From assembly GCA_903929795.1 (NCBI GenBank), contig CAIYWC010000195.1, forward strand, positions 1-64,000: a stretch of 64,000 nucleotides of DNA, written 5' to 3'. The notes beneath the pieces were generated by a model that saw only the letters and a list, made by a program, of their open reading frames with translations, did not search any database and was not told where the DNA came from. Made by a program: the position numbers and the translations under genes. Positions within the stretch are counted from its first letter, which is position 1. Every line of letters begins with the position of its first letter. Positions 1-8,856 of the stretch are shown here, piece after piece. The stretch comes from an uncultured Myxococcales bacterium (GTDB lineage: Bacteria > Myxococcota_A > UBA9042).

Positions 1-311
1 CCGCTGCGCTCACCGCCGCCGCCGAAGCCGCCGCGATCGCCGCCGCCGCCGCCCGGACGCGGAGCGCGCTCGAGCGCCTCGCTGACCTTGACCGTGCGAC
101 CGTCGATGGCCTTGCCGTCCATCGAGGTGATGGCCGTGGTGGCCTCAGCGTCATTCGACATCGTCACGAAACCGAATCCGCGCGAGCGGCCCGTCTCCCG
201 ATCCTTGATGACTTTCGCGTCCGCGACCGCACCGTACTGCTCAAACGCCGCGCGCAAGGACGCGTCTTCCGTATTCCAACTCAAGCCGCCCACAAACAGT
301 TTCTTACCCAT
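1..311 (-). CDS. RRM-type glycine-rich RNA-binding protein (3' end outside window)
   Basis: The N-terminal 103 residues are visible; the stop lies beyond the left edge. The protein starts with MGKKLFVGGL, which holds the RNP-2 motif (LFVGGL, residues 5-10). RNP-1 follows as RGFGFVTM near residue 45, so this is a complete RNA-recognition motif of about 80 residues. After the RRM the chain becomes Gly/Arg-rich (PRPGGGGGDRGGFGGGG). Small RRM proteins with such tails are known in cyanobacteria and deltaproteobacteria, where some respond to cold. The role here is inferred: single-stranded RNA binding in the cytoplasm. RNP-1 ends in Met where an aromatic residue is usual. Confidence 0.9.
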   Translation of the reverse strand, partial: MGKKLFVGGLSWNTEDASLRAAFEQYGAVADAKVIKDRETGRSRGFGFVTMSNDAEATTAITSMDGKAIDGRTVKVSEALERAPRPGGGGGDRGGFGGGGERS

Positions 312-563
312 CGAATCTTCTCTCTTACCGGGGCATGTGCCCACTCTCGCCGGGGCTTGCGTCTGCAATCGCGACCCGCGAGTGCGGGCAAGGACGGCAG
401 GCGTGCGCCCGTCTTGTCTCCCCCGCAACAACCAGTTTGCTCCGAAGGTTTTACAAAAATAGCACAAGATCCCCGGCTTGGGAAGCTTTTTCTTTTTGCA
501 GCTTTCCGCGTCGCGCATCCAGCAGCCAAACGGCGCATCGAAGCGCCGCCGGACCACGATTGG

Positions 564-1334
564 CTACTTGGGCGCCATACGCAGCGCGCCGTCCAGACGA
601 ATGACTTCGCCGTTCAGCATCGGGTTTTCCACGATGTGCTGGGCCAACATCGCGTATTCGCTCGGATCGCCCAGCCGCGCTGGGAACGGCACGGTCTTGG
701 ACAGCTCGTTTTGCACCTGCTCCGGCAGGCCCGCGAGCATCGGCGTCTTGAACAGGCCCGGGGCAATCGTGCAAATGCGGATGCCAAAACCGGACAGGTC
801 GCGCGCGATCGGCAGCGTCATGGCGGCGATCGCGCCCTTGGACGCGGCATATGCCGCTTGGCCGATCTGGCCGTCAAATGCCGCGACGCTGGCGGTGTCG
901 ACGATCACGCCGCGCTCGCCATCGGTGCCGGCTTCGGTGTCGGACAGCCGTGCCGCGACCAGGCGAATCACGTTGAACGTGCCGGCGACGTTGACGTTGA
1001 GCACGCGCTGGAACGCCGCGAGATCGTGCGGGCCCTTCTTGGAGATCGTGCGCGCGGCGACGGCGATGCCGGCACAATTGATGGCGACGTTCACGGGCTT
1101 GCCAAATGTCGACTCGGCAGCAGCGAGCGCGGCGAGGACGTCGGCCTCGCTGGTCACGTCCGTCGGGGAAAAAATAACATTCTTGCCAAGTTCTGCGGCG
1201 ACGGCGACGCCCGGGCTGGACGCGAGGTCGGCGATGACCACGTGCGCGCCGGCTTGGGCGAAACGGGTTGCAGTAGCGCGACCGAGACCGGAAGCGCCGC
1301 CAGTGACGAGAACGATGGCGTTTTGCAGCTGCAT
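564..1334 (-). CDS. SDR family dehydrogenase, HSD10-like (3-hydroxyacyl-CoA dehydrogenase type II)
   Basis: This is a 256-residue NAD(P)-dependent short-chain dehydrogenase. It has the glycine-rich cofactor motif TGGASGLG (residues 11-18), NCAG (86-89), and the catalytic Ser149, Tyr162 and Lys166 in the YxxxK arrangement. The overall text ([33 protein letters not shown]) closely follows the human HSD17B10 / 3-hydroxy-2-methylbutyryl-CoA dehydrogenase branch. A role in fatty-acid or branched-chain amino-acid oxidation is therefore likely. The ATG at 1334 was chosen over upstream in-frame codons because a GGGAGG ribosome site precedes it and the family begins there. It lies about 100 bp downstream of the radical SAM gene on the same strand. 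Confidence 0.92.
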   Translation of the reverse strand: MQLQNAIVLVTGGASGLGRATATRFAQAGAHVVIADLASSPGVAVAAELGKNVIFSPTDVTSEADVLAALAAAESTFGKPVNVAINCAGIAVAARTISKKGPHDLAAFQRVLNVNVAGTFNVIRLVAARLSDTEAGTDGERGVIVDTASVAAFDGQIGQAAYAASKGAIAAMTLPIARDLSGFGIRICTIAPGLFKTPMLAGLPEQVQNELSKTVPFPARLGDPSEYAMLAQHIVENPMLNGEVIRLDGALRMAPK

Positions 1335-1431
1335 GGTGAACCTCCCGCCGGATTCGTGTCCGGGGCGGCGGGAAGGTGGCAGAAGCCGGGGCCGGATGCA
1401 ACCGCGGCGGCGCGAAGAATTGTGGTCGGCG

Positions 1432-2508
1432 TCAAAACAGCCGCAGCTGGCCAGTCGGCGGCGGCAGAAACTGGCTGACGTCCAGCGCCGGCTCCGCGGG
1501 CTCCAGACCCAGCCGGCGCGCCGCTTGCGCAAAACGCTGGGCCACCAGCGCCGCGTAGGCGCCCTGACCGCGCATCCGCACGCCAAAATCGCCGTTGCGC
1601 TCCGGGCCCGCGCGCGTGTCCGCGATCAGTCCAAGCACGTGCGCCGCCTTGCCCGGCGCGTGCACGTGCAGCCAATCGGCAAATAAGTCGCGAACTTCAA
1701 ACGGCAGCCGCAGCAACGTGTAGCTCGCGTGCCGTGCGCCTGCGTCCTTGGCACGCTGCAGGATCGCTTCGAGCTCGTGATCGTTCAGGCCCGGAATCAG
1801 CGGCGATGCCATCACGCAGACGGGCACACCCGCCAGCGCCAGCCCGGCGATCGCTTCCAGCCGCCTTTCCGGCGTCGGCGCGCGTGGCTCCAGCTTGCGG
1901 GCGAGCGCGCGGTCCAGCGTCGTCACCGTCACGTTCACCGCGCCCAGGTTGCGCTGCGCCAGCTCGCGCCACAGATCCACGTCCCGCAGCACAAGCGCGG
2001 ACTTGGTAATCACGCCGACCGGGTGGCGACATTGCACAAGCACTTCCAGCAGTTGCCGCGTGATGCGGTGCTCGCGCTCGATCGGCTGGTACGCGTCCGT
2101 GTTCACGCCGATGACGACCTTCGCCGGCCGGTACGCCTTGCGGGCCAGCTCCGCGCGCAGCAGGTCCGCGGCGTTGACCTTGGCAAAAAGCCGCGTCTCG
2201 AAGTCCAGCCCGGCGGACAGGCCCAGGTAACCGTGGCTCGGCCGCGCGTAGCAGTAGCTGCAGCCGTGTTCGCAGCCGCGGTATGGGTTGATGGAGCGAT
2301 CGAACGGCAAGTCCGGCGAGTCGTTGTAGCTGAGGATCGACTTGGCGGTCTCGGCGGTGACGATCGTGCGCGGCGCGCCGGAGCCGTCGTTGAGCGAGCC
2401 CCAGCCGTCGTCAAACGCGGTGGACTGGAACGCCTCGAAGCGGCCGGCCGGGTTGCTGGCGGCGCCGCGGCCGGGCTGCAGGCGTGGGTTGTCGATGCGG
2501 CGGCTCAT
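1432..2508 (-). CDS. PA0069 family radical SAM protein
   Basis: This 358-residue cytoplasmic iron-sulfur enzyme belongs to the PA0069 / SplB-like radical SAM group (COG1533). The early [14 protein letters not shown] segment is the family's N-terminal signature. The cluster-binding triad is Cys79, Cys83 and Cys86 in CEHGCSYCY, a CX3CX2C radical SAM motif, followed by an intact TIM-barrel region. The substrate is unknown for the family; some members resemble spore photoproduct lyase. The first in-frame ATG (2508) was used. An in-frame TTG at 2547 would add 13 residues with no family support. Confidence 0.9.
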   Translation of the reverse strand: MSRRIDNPRLQPGRGAASNPAGRFEAFQSTAFDDGWGSLNDGSGAPRTIVTAETAKSILSYNDSPDLPFDRSINPYRGCEHGCSYCYARPSHGYLGLSAGLDFETRLFAKVNAADLLRAELARKAYRPAKVVIGVNTDAYQPIEREHRITRQLLEVLVQCRHPVGVITKSALVLRDVDLWRELAQRNLGAVNVTVTTLDRALARKLEPRAPTPERRLEAIAGLALAGVPVCVMASPLIPGLNDHELEAILQRAKDAGARHASYTLLRLPFEVRDLFADWLHVHAPGKAAHVLGLIADTRAGPERNGDFGVRMRGQGAYAALVAQRFAQAARRLGLEPAEPALDVSQFLPPPTGQLRLF

Positions 2509-2553
2509 GGAGCGCCGAGAATCCCGCAGCGACGGCCGCCTGCGCAACAGAAA

Positions 2554-2901
2554 TCATGCTTGCGTGGCCTTGGCAGCCTTCGTGGCCCTGGCGGCTTTGT
2601 CGGCCTTGAGCATCCGCACGAGGATCCAGCCCAGCGTCGCGGTGTTCAGCGCGCCCCAAATCGGCAGCACGGTGTCGGTCAGTCCCGGCGTGAATTTCTC
2701 GACGAATTCCTGCTTGGACGTGTCGCCGAAGTCCGGATCGTGTTCGACCACCGTGATCTGGTACTTGTTCTGGTAGAACCAGCTGCGGCTCTCCGGCGGC
2801 ACGTTGTGCCACATCCAAAACCAGCTGCCAAAGAGCAGGATGTCGAACAGGCGCATCGCGACGAGAAGCTTCAACTGACTCTTGGGACCGTGCGTGTGCA
2901 T
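2554..2901 (-). CDS. Small two-helix membrane protein, unknown function
   Basis: This 115-residue protein matches no family I recognise. A hydrophobic stretch lies at about residues 18-33 (LFDILLFGSWFWMWHNV). A second lies near residues 80-95 (LPIWGALNTATLGWILV). Between them is a polar, charged segment with several aromatic residues, and the C-terminus is Lys/Ala-rich. Two transmembrane segments around an exported loop is the simplest reading. It sits 37 bp downstream of the YceI gene on the same strand. That makes it the last candidate member of a YceI / cytochrome-porin / Rieske group. Confidence 0.7.
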   Translation of the reverse strand: MHTHGPKSQLKLLVAMRLFDILLFGSWFWMWHNVPPESRSWFYQNKYQITVVEHDPDFGDTSKQEFVEKFTPGLTDTVLPIWGALNTATLGWILVRMLKADKAARATKAAKATQA

Positions 2902-2938
2902 GTGGGCTCCTGTGTCGGGAAATCGGTGGGTGGAATGG

Positions 2939-3553
2939 CTACTTCGCGGTGGCGAACAGCGTGCACTTCACGTTGACGATCGCGTTGACCTTGTCGCCGA
3001 CCGCGCCGCCGCTGCCCTTGATGCCGTGTTCCAGCAGCGGCACTTTGAGGTCGGTGACGACCTTGATCATGTTCTTTTCCGCGGAGTACGCGATCTCCAC
3101 CGGCGCGACGATGTCCTTGGCGATGCCGTTCAGCGTGAACTTGCCGTGCGCCTTGCCAGACGCCTTGTTGCCGGTCACTTTCAAGTCGGAGACCTTGCTG
3201 ATGGCGAATGTGATGTTCGGGTTGCCGGCGGCGTTCAACCACTCCTTGGAGTGCATGTGCTCGTCGCGCGTGGCGTTCCCGCTCTCCATCTTGGCGACCG
3301 GGACGGTGATGGTGCCGGTCGTGCCTTCGGGCGCAGCCGCGTCCGCAATGCTGAACGAGCCGGTAATGCCCTTGGCGACGCCGCCGATCTTCTCCGCCGC
3401 GGTGTCGGCGTTGAACGAGAACTGCGACTTGGCAGAATCCACTTCAAACTTCAGCGGCCCGGTCTTGCCGGTAAACGGCGAGTCGGCAAAAGCCGGCAGG
3501 GCGGAAAGCGTAGCGACGACGGCGGCGATCGAGATGAGAAAACGCTTCTTCAT
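2939..3553 (-). CDS. YceI family periplasmic lipid-binding protein
   Basis: This 204-residue exported protein has a clear signal peptide (MKKRFLISIAAVVATLSALPAFA), cut at about residue 23. The mature chain has the YceI beta-barrel pattern. It begins KFEVDSAKSQFSF, continues through SFSIADAA and RDEHMHSKEWLNAAGNPNITF, and ends with a series of paired strands. YceI barrels are lipocalin-like and bind long isoprenoids such as polyprenyl chains or quinones in the periplasm. The ATG at 3553 has an AAGGAGA site at ideal spacing. The upstream in-frame extension lacks a signal sequence and was rejected. It lies 86 bp downstream of the cytochrome-porin gene, so a link to quinone or electron transfer is plausible but unproven. 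Confidence 0.92.
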   Translation of the reverse strand: MKKRFLISIAAVVATLSALPAFADSPFTGKTGPLKFEVDSAKSQFSFNADTAAEKIGGVAKGITGSFSIADAAAPEGTTGTITVPVAKMESGNATRDEHMHSKEWLNAAGNPNITFAISKVSDLKVTGNKASGKAHGKFTLNGIAKDIVAPVEIAYSAEKNMIKVVTDLKVPLLEHGIKGSGGAVGDKVNAIVNVKCTLFATAK

Positions 3554-3639
3554 GACATTCTCCTTGGCAAAGACGGGCACGAGCGCCCTTGGGAAAGCAA
3601 CGGCTGGACCGTGAGTTGGATTCACGGACAGAGAGACGG

Positions 3640-4986
3640 CTAGTAGAACAGGTGAATCTGCAAGGTATATTGGGCCATGCTGTAATCCGGGGTGTTCACC
3701 CAGCGCCATTCCGGCCGCAGCTCGATCATCGGGAATGGCATCCACTGGACGCCGGCGACAACAGCTTGGATATCCGTGACTTTCGCGCCGCTGCTCACGG
3801 ACGCGTCGGCCGTCGAGCGGGACGATTCATAGCGGCCTTCCAGCGTCAGCCATTGCTTGATCGGATAGTCGGCTTGGACCATCCAGGCATAGCGGGACAG
3901 CGCCAGCACGTCGTCGCGCGAGTGCGTGACCTCGAAAAACAGCGAGCCCCAGTAGGTCTTGCCGATTCCGAAGTGCCCGCCTTCAATCAGGAAATTCGGC
4001 GTGTACATGGTCGAGCCGCCGGCCCAGAAGTTGATGCCGACGCTGTCGATGCGCGGCCAGAAGGTCACGCGCGCGCTGCCCAGCGGCTTGGTGGCGGCGT
4101 CGGTGCGGTTTTGCGCGGAGACGCCGCTGGTGGCGGTGCCAAAGCGGGCCTCGCTGAAGTTGCGCGGCCAAAAGGCGCCTGCGTCAATCGACAGCCAATG
4201 CAGGCCTTCCCAGTTCACCTCGCCGCCGACGTCGTTGTAAAATGCTGGAATCACTGGTTGTTTCAAGTTGTCCGCGCGGCCGTGGATCAGCAATGTGTGG
4301 TCGTCGTGGCGGATGCCAAAGCTGGGCTCCAGCATACCGACGCGCACGCTGGGTAGGCCGACGGGCGGTTCTGGCGCCTTGAATTCGGTGGGCACGGGCG
4401 CGTCAAAATCATCGGCGGCTGCGGCACCGGACGCTGCAGCGGCGGGCGCTTCCTCCGCGGTTGGCGCCGGAATGGAGCGCTGCGGCGTCCAGCGAATCCA
4501 GCCGTCGAAATTGGATTGGCCAGGGTAAATGGGCGAATTCATCACCGACTGATAATAAATTCCCGCCAGGTTGACGCTCGCCGCGACCGACACAGTCTGC
4601 GTGATCTTCACCTCCGCGCCCGGCGACAGCTGCATCGGCACCCACATGCGATCCGGCAGCGTCGGCGTGTCCGCAGTCGGGTGGCCCATGCGCGCTTCCT
4701 GGATGCGCAAATCGCCGCCCAGCGTCAGCTTGCCATCGAAAAACGTGTTGCTCTCCGCGTCGTTGACTTTTTGCAGCCCGAGCTTGTCCCACGTGACCAT
4801 GCCGGCCTTGGTGGTATTCATCATGTACCAGCCGGAGTTGCTGCGCATGCCGCCGCCCTGCGGGTTGACGTGGCAGTTGGAACAGCGCGAGCCGGCTTCC
4901 AACGAATAGCGCGGCAACGCCTGCGCGGGCAGCGCCAGCAGCACCAGCGAGAGGACAAACAGCGACGGGGAAAGGCGCTTCAACAT
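3640..4986 (-). CDS. Outer-membrane monoheme cytochrome-porin fusion (Cyc2-like architecture)
   Basis: A 448-residue exported protein. The signal peptide MLKRLSPSLFVLSLVLLALPAQA is followed at once by one c-type heme motif, CSNCH (residues 35-39, in SRCSNCHVNPQGGG). The remaining roughly 400 residues alternate polar and aromatic positions as in a beta-barrel porin. They are interrupted near residues 170-210 by a Pro/Ala-rich loop. A single N-terminal heme fused to a barrel is the layout of Cyc2-type outer-membrane cytochromes, some of which oxidise extracellular Fe(II). I see the layout, not proven homology. The start at 4986 has an AGGAG site. An alternative ATG at 5004 overlaps the Rieske gene's stop as TGATG, so translational coupling is possible either way. 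Confidence 0.75.
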   Translation of the reverse strand: MLKRLSPSLFVLSLVLLALPAQALPRYSLEAGSRCSNCHVNPQGGGMRSNSGWYMMNTTKAGMVTWDKLGLQKVNDAESNTFFDGKLTLGGDLRIQEARMGHPTADTPTLPDRMWVPMQLSPGAEVKITQTVSVAASVNLAGIYYQSVMNSPIYPGQSNFDGWIRWTPQRSIPAPTAEEAPAAAASGAAAADDFDAPVPTEFKAPEPPVGLPSVRVGMLEPSFGIRHDDHTLLIHGRADNLKQPVIPAFYNDVGGEVNWEGLHWLSIDAGAFWPRNFSEARFGTATSGVSAQNRTDAATKPLGSARVTFWPRIDSVGINFWAGGSTMYTPNFLIEGGHFGIGKTYWGSLFFEVTHSRDDVLALSRYAWMVQADYPIKQWLTLEGRYESSRSTADASVSSGAKVTDIQAVVAGVQWMPFPMIELRPEWRWVNTPDYSMAQYTLQIHLFY

Positions 4987-5003
4987 CTTTGCTCCTGTCG
5001 CCA

Positions 5004-5846
5004 TCAAAGGGTGACCGAACCGAGGCCGGTGGTCTTGTCGAACGTCACCGGGTACGTCTTGAGCGACTTGCCCAGCGCGGGGCCGGACGTGCACGCGCCG
5101 GTCGCGTCAAACTGGGAGTTGTGCAAATGGCAGGTGATCGTGCTGCTCGCGACGTCGTAGCTGCCCATCTGGTCGGGGGCGAGATCCGCCTGCGCGTGCG
5201 GGCACAAGCGCGAGAACGCCGAAATCGCCGTGTCCGACACACGAATCAGCAGCAGCTGCGTCGAGCCCGAGTCAAGGCCCAGCATCCCGCCGACGGTCGC
5301 CAGCGGCGCGAATTGCGCCTGCGAGAGGTCAAAAGCCAGCGCCGTTCCCAGCGCGACCGAGCCCTTGCCGGTCGTGGCGTCAAACGTCACCGGATAGCTC
5401 TTGAGCGACTTGCCGAGCGCGGGACCGCCTGTGCACGCGCCTGTCGCGTCAAAAGTTGAGTTGTGCAAGTGGCAGGTGAGCGTGCTGGTCGCCACGTCGT
5501 AGCTGCCCATCTGGTCGGGCGCGAGGTCCGCCTGCGCGTGCGGACACAGGCGCGAGAACGCTTCGACCACCGTCGCGGACGAGCGGATGAGCAGGATCTT
5601 GGTCGAGCCCGAGTCGACACCGACCATGCCGCCGACGGTCGCGAGCGCCGCGTAGGCCGGCAAGCTCGTGTCAAACGACAGCGAGGTCCCGCTAGGTGTG
5701 ACGTTGACGGTCGTAAATTCGCCAGGCCATTGGGAGTTGCATGCCGAAAACGCCGCCAAGCCAGCGACCGAGCAGCTGGTTTGCAGAAACGCGCGACGGC
5801 TTGGCATCAAGGGCGCCAATTCCGGGTGAGATTTGATTTTGGTCAT
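5004..5846 (-). CDS. Tat-exported lipoprotein with two tandem Rieske [2Fe-2S] domains
   Basis: A 280-residue protein with a twin-arginine signal (SRRAFLQ, Arg17-Arg18) and a lipobox-like FSAC ending at Cys36. It then carries two Rieske domains: Cys101/His103 with Cys125/His128, and Cys215/His217 with Cys239/His242. Each has the pattern CPHA...CHLHN. Residues 101-166 and 215-280 are identical at 58 of 66 positions, so the duplication is recent or conserved. The extra disulfide cysteines of bc1-type Rieske proteins are absent. A membrane-anchored periplasmic electron carrier is the likely role. The gene runs into the cytochrome-porin gene, whose start may overlap this stop codon. Confidence 0.9.
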   Translation of the reverse strand: MTKIKSHPELAPLMPSRRAFLQTSCSVAGLAAFSACNSQWPGEFTTVNVTPSGTSLSFDTSLPAYAALATVGGMVGVDSGSTKILLIRSSATVVEAFSRLCPHAQADLAPDQMGSYDVATSTLTCHLHNSTFDATGACTGGPALGKSLKSYPVTFDATTGKGSVALGTALAFDLSQAQFAPLATVGGMLGLDSGSTQLLLIRVSDTAISAFSRLCPHAQADLAPDQMGSYDVASSTITCHLHNSQFDATGACTSGPALGKSLKTYPVTFDKTTGLGSVTL

Positions 5847-6041
5847 GAGCTTGCCAGGAAGGCGCGGATTCGCCGAGGAGGGACTGCGGAACTGCCAAGT
5901 GAGCCGCGATTGCGTTCACCCGAGCCGGACGGTGACAAATCCCGCCGACGGCCGCAACCGGTCCAGACCAGCCGCGGGGCTCATGCGCTACATACCTTCA
6001 CATTTTGCCCGGAATGTCCAGTGGCGGGCGTCACCACGGCG

Positions 6042-7508
6042 TCACACCGGGTCGTGCGGCAGCGTGCCGCGCAGGCTGCGCAGGAACACGAACGGCGTCT
6101 CGTACAGGAAATTCGAGACCCGCGACGTGTACACATCCGCGTGGTGCTCGATCTGCCGCGCCAGCAGGCTTTTGTCATTGCCCGTACGCATCAGCAGACC
6201 CCAGTGGCGGTTGTGAATCTGCCCCGCCAGCGCGACCAGCGGCGCGACGCGCGCGTCCAGCGCAATCATGCGATCTCGCAAGCCATTCATCGCCTCGGTG
6301 GTCGCCGCCACCGTCGTCAGGATCGGCCCATAGCCAAGCCGCTGCCGTTGCCGCTGCGCCCGCAGCTGCGAGAACTGGAACTCCAGGGCCTCCTTCTCCG
6401 CCATCAGCGCGTCGATCTGCACCTGTTGCGGCTGCCACTTCAGCTGCGCCTCCAGCTCCGCTTCCAACTCGCGCAGGATCAGCACCGTGCGCCACTGCTG
6501 CAGCTTGCGCGAGCTCAGGACGTCCGCCAGCATGTGATCGCCGACGTACAGGATCTGGTCGCCGTCCACGCCCAGCGCCTTCTCCAGCCGGTCCGCGTTG
6601 CCGCCGAAATAGACCTTGCCGGGCTGCAGATCGCCTTCTGCGAGGCGCAGCAGACCGGAATCGTCCACGACCTCAAACATCAGCGCGTTCGCCGAGAAAA
6701 ACGCCGGCTTGCGCGCGGAGACGACGATGTACGAGAACAGGTCGCGCCACGTTTGGCCTTCCGGCAAGAACCGGTCGAACGCGTAGGTCATCATCGCCTG
6801 GGTGTACGACCACTCGGAATTCGTAATCAAAACAAGCTTTTTGCCGGCCTCGCGCTGGTCCAGCAGCGCCAGCGGCAGCTCCGTGTCGATGGCGACGTAG
6901 CGATCCGGCGACGCCAGGATCTCGGCCTTCAGCTCGCCTTCCACATGCGCGCGGTCAAGCGTGAAGCGGACGCGCCGGTACAGCGCCTCGTAACCCAGCG
7001 TCTCCGGAATCTTGCGATCATCCAATAATTCAACGAGTTGCGCAAACATGCAACCTTCTGACACCTCGAACAGCGTGTTCAGGAACACGTAGCGCGCATT
7101 GTCCGCCAGGTCCACAAGCGTGCGCCCGTAGATCAGCCGCTGCTCGTCCATCGTCAGCATGCGCAGGCCGTGCATCGACTGCTTGATGTAGCCAAACCGA
7201 TTGACTTTCAAGATGTTGCCCAGCTGCTTGTCGATCACCAGCCCGCGCTGCACGCGGTCCGGCTCAAACTGCAGCTGCTCCACGGGCCAGCCTTGCGCGA
7301 GAAGCCGCTGGCGCAAGTGCGCGTACGCGCGGCCTTCCCATTCGTCGGCGTGGTAGTGAATCAGCGTGTAGTCCATGTCGTAGCCGATGACCTTGATCGA
7401 CCGCAGGTTCAGCGTCCGGTTGCAAAACAGCCGACGCAGCGGCGGCGGTGCGGTCGGCAGCTCGCGAATCGACGCGAGTTCGTCGGCCGGGATGGATGAA
7501 CGCGACAT
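6042..7508 (-). CDS. HAD-IG family 5'-nucleotidase
   Basis: This 488-residue protein belongs to the cytosolic 5'-nucleotidase-like HAD family (HAD superfamily, subfamily IG). The nucleophile motif is DMDYTL, with Asp44 and Asp46. It is followed by the characteristic HY.ADEWEGRAY and GNILKVNRFGYIKQ stretches. A later KKLVLITNSEW (motif II) and YVGDHMLADVLSS (acidic motif IV) complete the active site. The expected reaction is dephosphorylation of purine nucleoside monophosphates in the cytoplasm. The C-terminal 130 residues are strongly helical and rich in Gln, Arg and Glu. The start at 7508 is set by AGGAGGG seven bases upstream; about 36 upstream in-frame residues were rejected. Confidence 0.92.
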   Translation of the reverse strand: MSRSSIPADELASIRELPTAPPPLRRLFCNRTLNLRSIKVIGYDMDYTLIHYHADEWEGRAYAHLRQRLLAQGWPVEQLQFEPDRVQRGLVIDKQLGNILKVNRFGYIKQSMHGLRMLTMDEQRLIYGRTLVDLADNARYVFLNTLFEVSEGCMFAQLVELLDDRKIPETLGYEALYRRVRFTLDRAHVEGELKAEILASPDRYVAIDTELPLALLDQREAGKKLVLITNSEWSYTQAMMTYAFDRFLPEGQTWRDLFSYIVVSARKPAFFSANALMFEVVDDSGLLRLAEGDLQPGKVYFGGNADRLEKALGVDGDQILYVGDHMLADVLSSRKLQQWRTVLILRELEAELEAQLKWQPQQVQIDALMAEKEALEFQFSQLRAQRQRQRLGYGPILTTVAATTEAMNGLRDRMIALDARVAPLVALAGQIHNRHWGLLMRTGNDKSLLARQIEHHADVYTSRVSNFLYETPFVFLRSLRGTLPHDPV

Positions 7509-7631
7509 GTTGCCCTCCTGACGGCGCGGCGGCCGGCCCGCAGTGTGCCATGCGCGGCGGGCAGGGCAAGCCGACTGCCGGCGCTGTCCCTGCCTGGCCG
7601 CGAATGGGCACGGCAAGCGCTGCGCGCGCGG

Positions 7632-8753
7632 TCAGTGGGTCTCCCCGCCGTACAGCGCCGCCAGCGTCCGCCGCGCTTGGGTCAAGCGCCAGCCGACTTC
7701 TTGCGATGCGCGGAAGATCCGGGTCTCTAGCGGCGTCATCAATTGCTTGGATTCATTGGCAAAACAACGCGTGTCTTCGCCAAACAGGTTGCCCTCTGCC
7801 AGGGCGTGGACGCGACAGCCGCCGCAGTTGTGGCGCAATTGGCAGTGGCCGCACGCGCCGTCCAGCTGGCGCAGCCGCAGCCGGGTCATCACGTCGCCGT
7901 GCCACGCCGCGGGCAGGTCGTCCACATGGCCGACGCGGTAGCCCAGCGGCCGGCACGGGTAGACCGCGCCGTCGACGTCGATGCAGAAGTGGTTGCGGCC
8001 CGCGACACAGCCCGCCTGCGTGCGCGCGTACGCGGGCGAGACCGAGCAGTGGACCGGATCCTCGATGCCGATCGTCGACGCGCCCTGCCAGTCAATCGCC
8101 CACTGCGCCAGCGCCCGTCGCTCCGTCGCCGTGATCGCCTGGAGGTCCGCTCCGCCGCCGACCGCGAACACCTCGCGGATGTGAAAGTGCAGCGCCATCG
8201 CGTCCAGACCGGCGACAAAATCGAACAAGGACGCAAAGTTGCGTGCCGTGACCGTGATGCTCACCGTCAGTCGGAAGCCCAGCTCCGCGAGCATGTGCAG
8301 CGTCTGGAGCGCCTTGGCGAACGCGCCATCCCCGCGCACCGCGTCGTTCAGCGGCTGCGGACCCTCCAGGCTGATCTGCACGAACCGCAGCCCGGCGGCC
8401 CACAGCTGCTGCGCCAGCGGCCGCGAAAACCGGATGCCGTTGCTGAACAGCAGCGCGTCGCCTTCGTGGGTCTGCACGATGTGCGCGACGATCGCCACCA
8501 GATCGCGCCGCAGCGTCGGCTCACCGCCGGACAGGTGAATATCCGGCACGACGCCCAGCTGATGGCCCAGCGCGTACACGGCGTCGATGCGCCGCAGGAT
8601 CTCGGCGGTCGGCGGCATGGCCAGCGACGGGTGGTCGATGTCGTAGCAGTGCGCGCAGGTCAGGTTGCACGCGTGCAGCAGGTGCATCTGCACGGCGAAA
8701 TACTCCGGGACAATCGCGTCGGCGAGGCGCGCATCCAGCGAACGCCACGGCAT
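7632..8753 (-). CDS. Radical SAM / SPASM domain protein
   Basis: A 373-residue radical SAM enzyme. Cys29, Cys33 and Cys36 (CNLTCAHCY) bind the SAM cluster, and HLSGGEPTLR is the conserved GGEP motif. The C-terminal part is Cys-rich: GCVAG, YPCRPLGY, CGHCQLRHNCGGCR and a final Cys. This is a SPASM domain for auxiliary iron-sulfur clusters, as in peptide-modifying enzymes such as PqqE and MftC and in heme-modifying NirJ. No small precursor peptide is apparent in the 123-bp and 103-bp gaps on either side, so the substrate is open. The nucleotidase gene lies downstream on the same strand. Confidence 0.9.
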   Translation of the reverse strand: MPWRSLDARLADAIVPEYFAVQMHLLHACNLTCAHCYDIDHPSLAMPPTAEILRRIDAVYALGHQLGVVPDIHLSGGEPTLRRDLVAIVAHIVQTHEGDALLFSNGIRFSRPLAQQLWAAGLRFVQISLEGPQPLNDAVRGDGAFAKALQTLHMLAELGFRLTVSITVTARNFASLFDFVAGLDAMALHFHIREVFAVGGGADLQAITATERRALAQWAIDWQGASTIGIEDPVHCSVSPAYARTQAGCVAGRNHFCIDVDGAVYPCRPLGYRVGHVDDLPAAWHGDVMTRLRLRQLDGACGHCQLRHNCGGCRVHALAEGNLFGEDTRCFANESKQLMTPLETRIFRASQEVGWRLTQARRTLAALYGGETH

Positions 8754-8856
8754 TTATGCACTCCGACCGAGCTTCGAGATCAAAGGTACGCTATCTGCGG
8801 CACGCCAGCGAAAACGCATGGGATTTGTGCCAGCGACAGCGCGCGTCATGGCCCGG

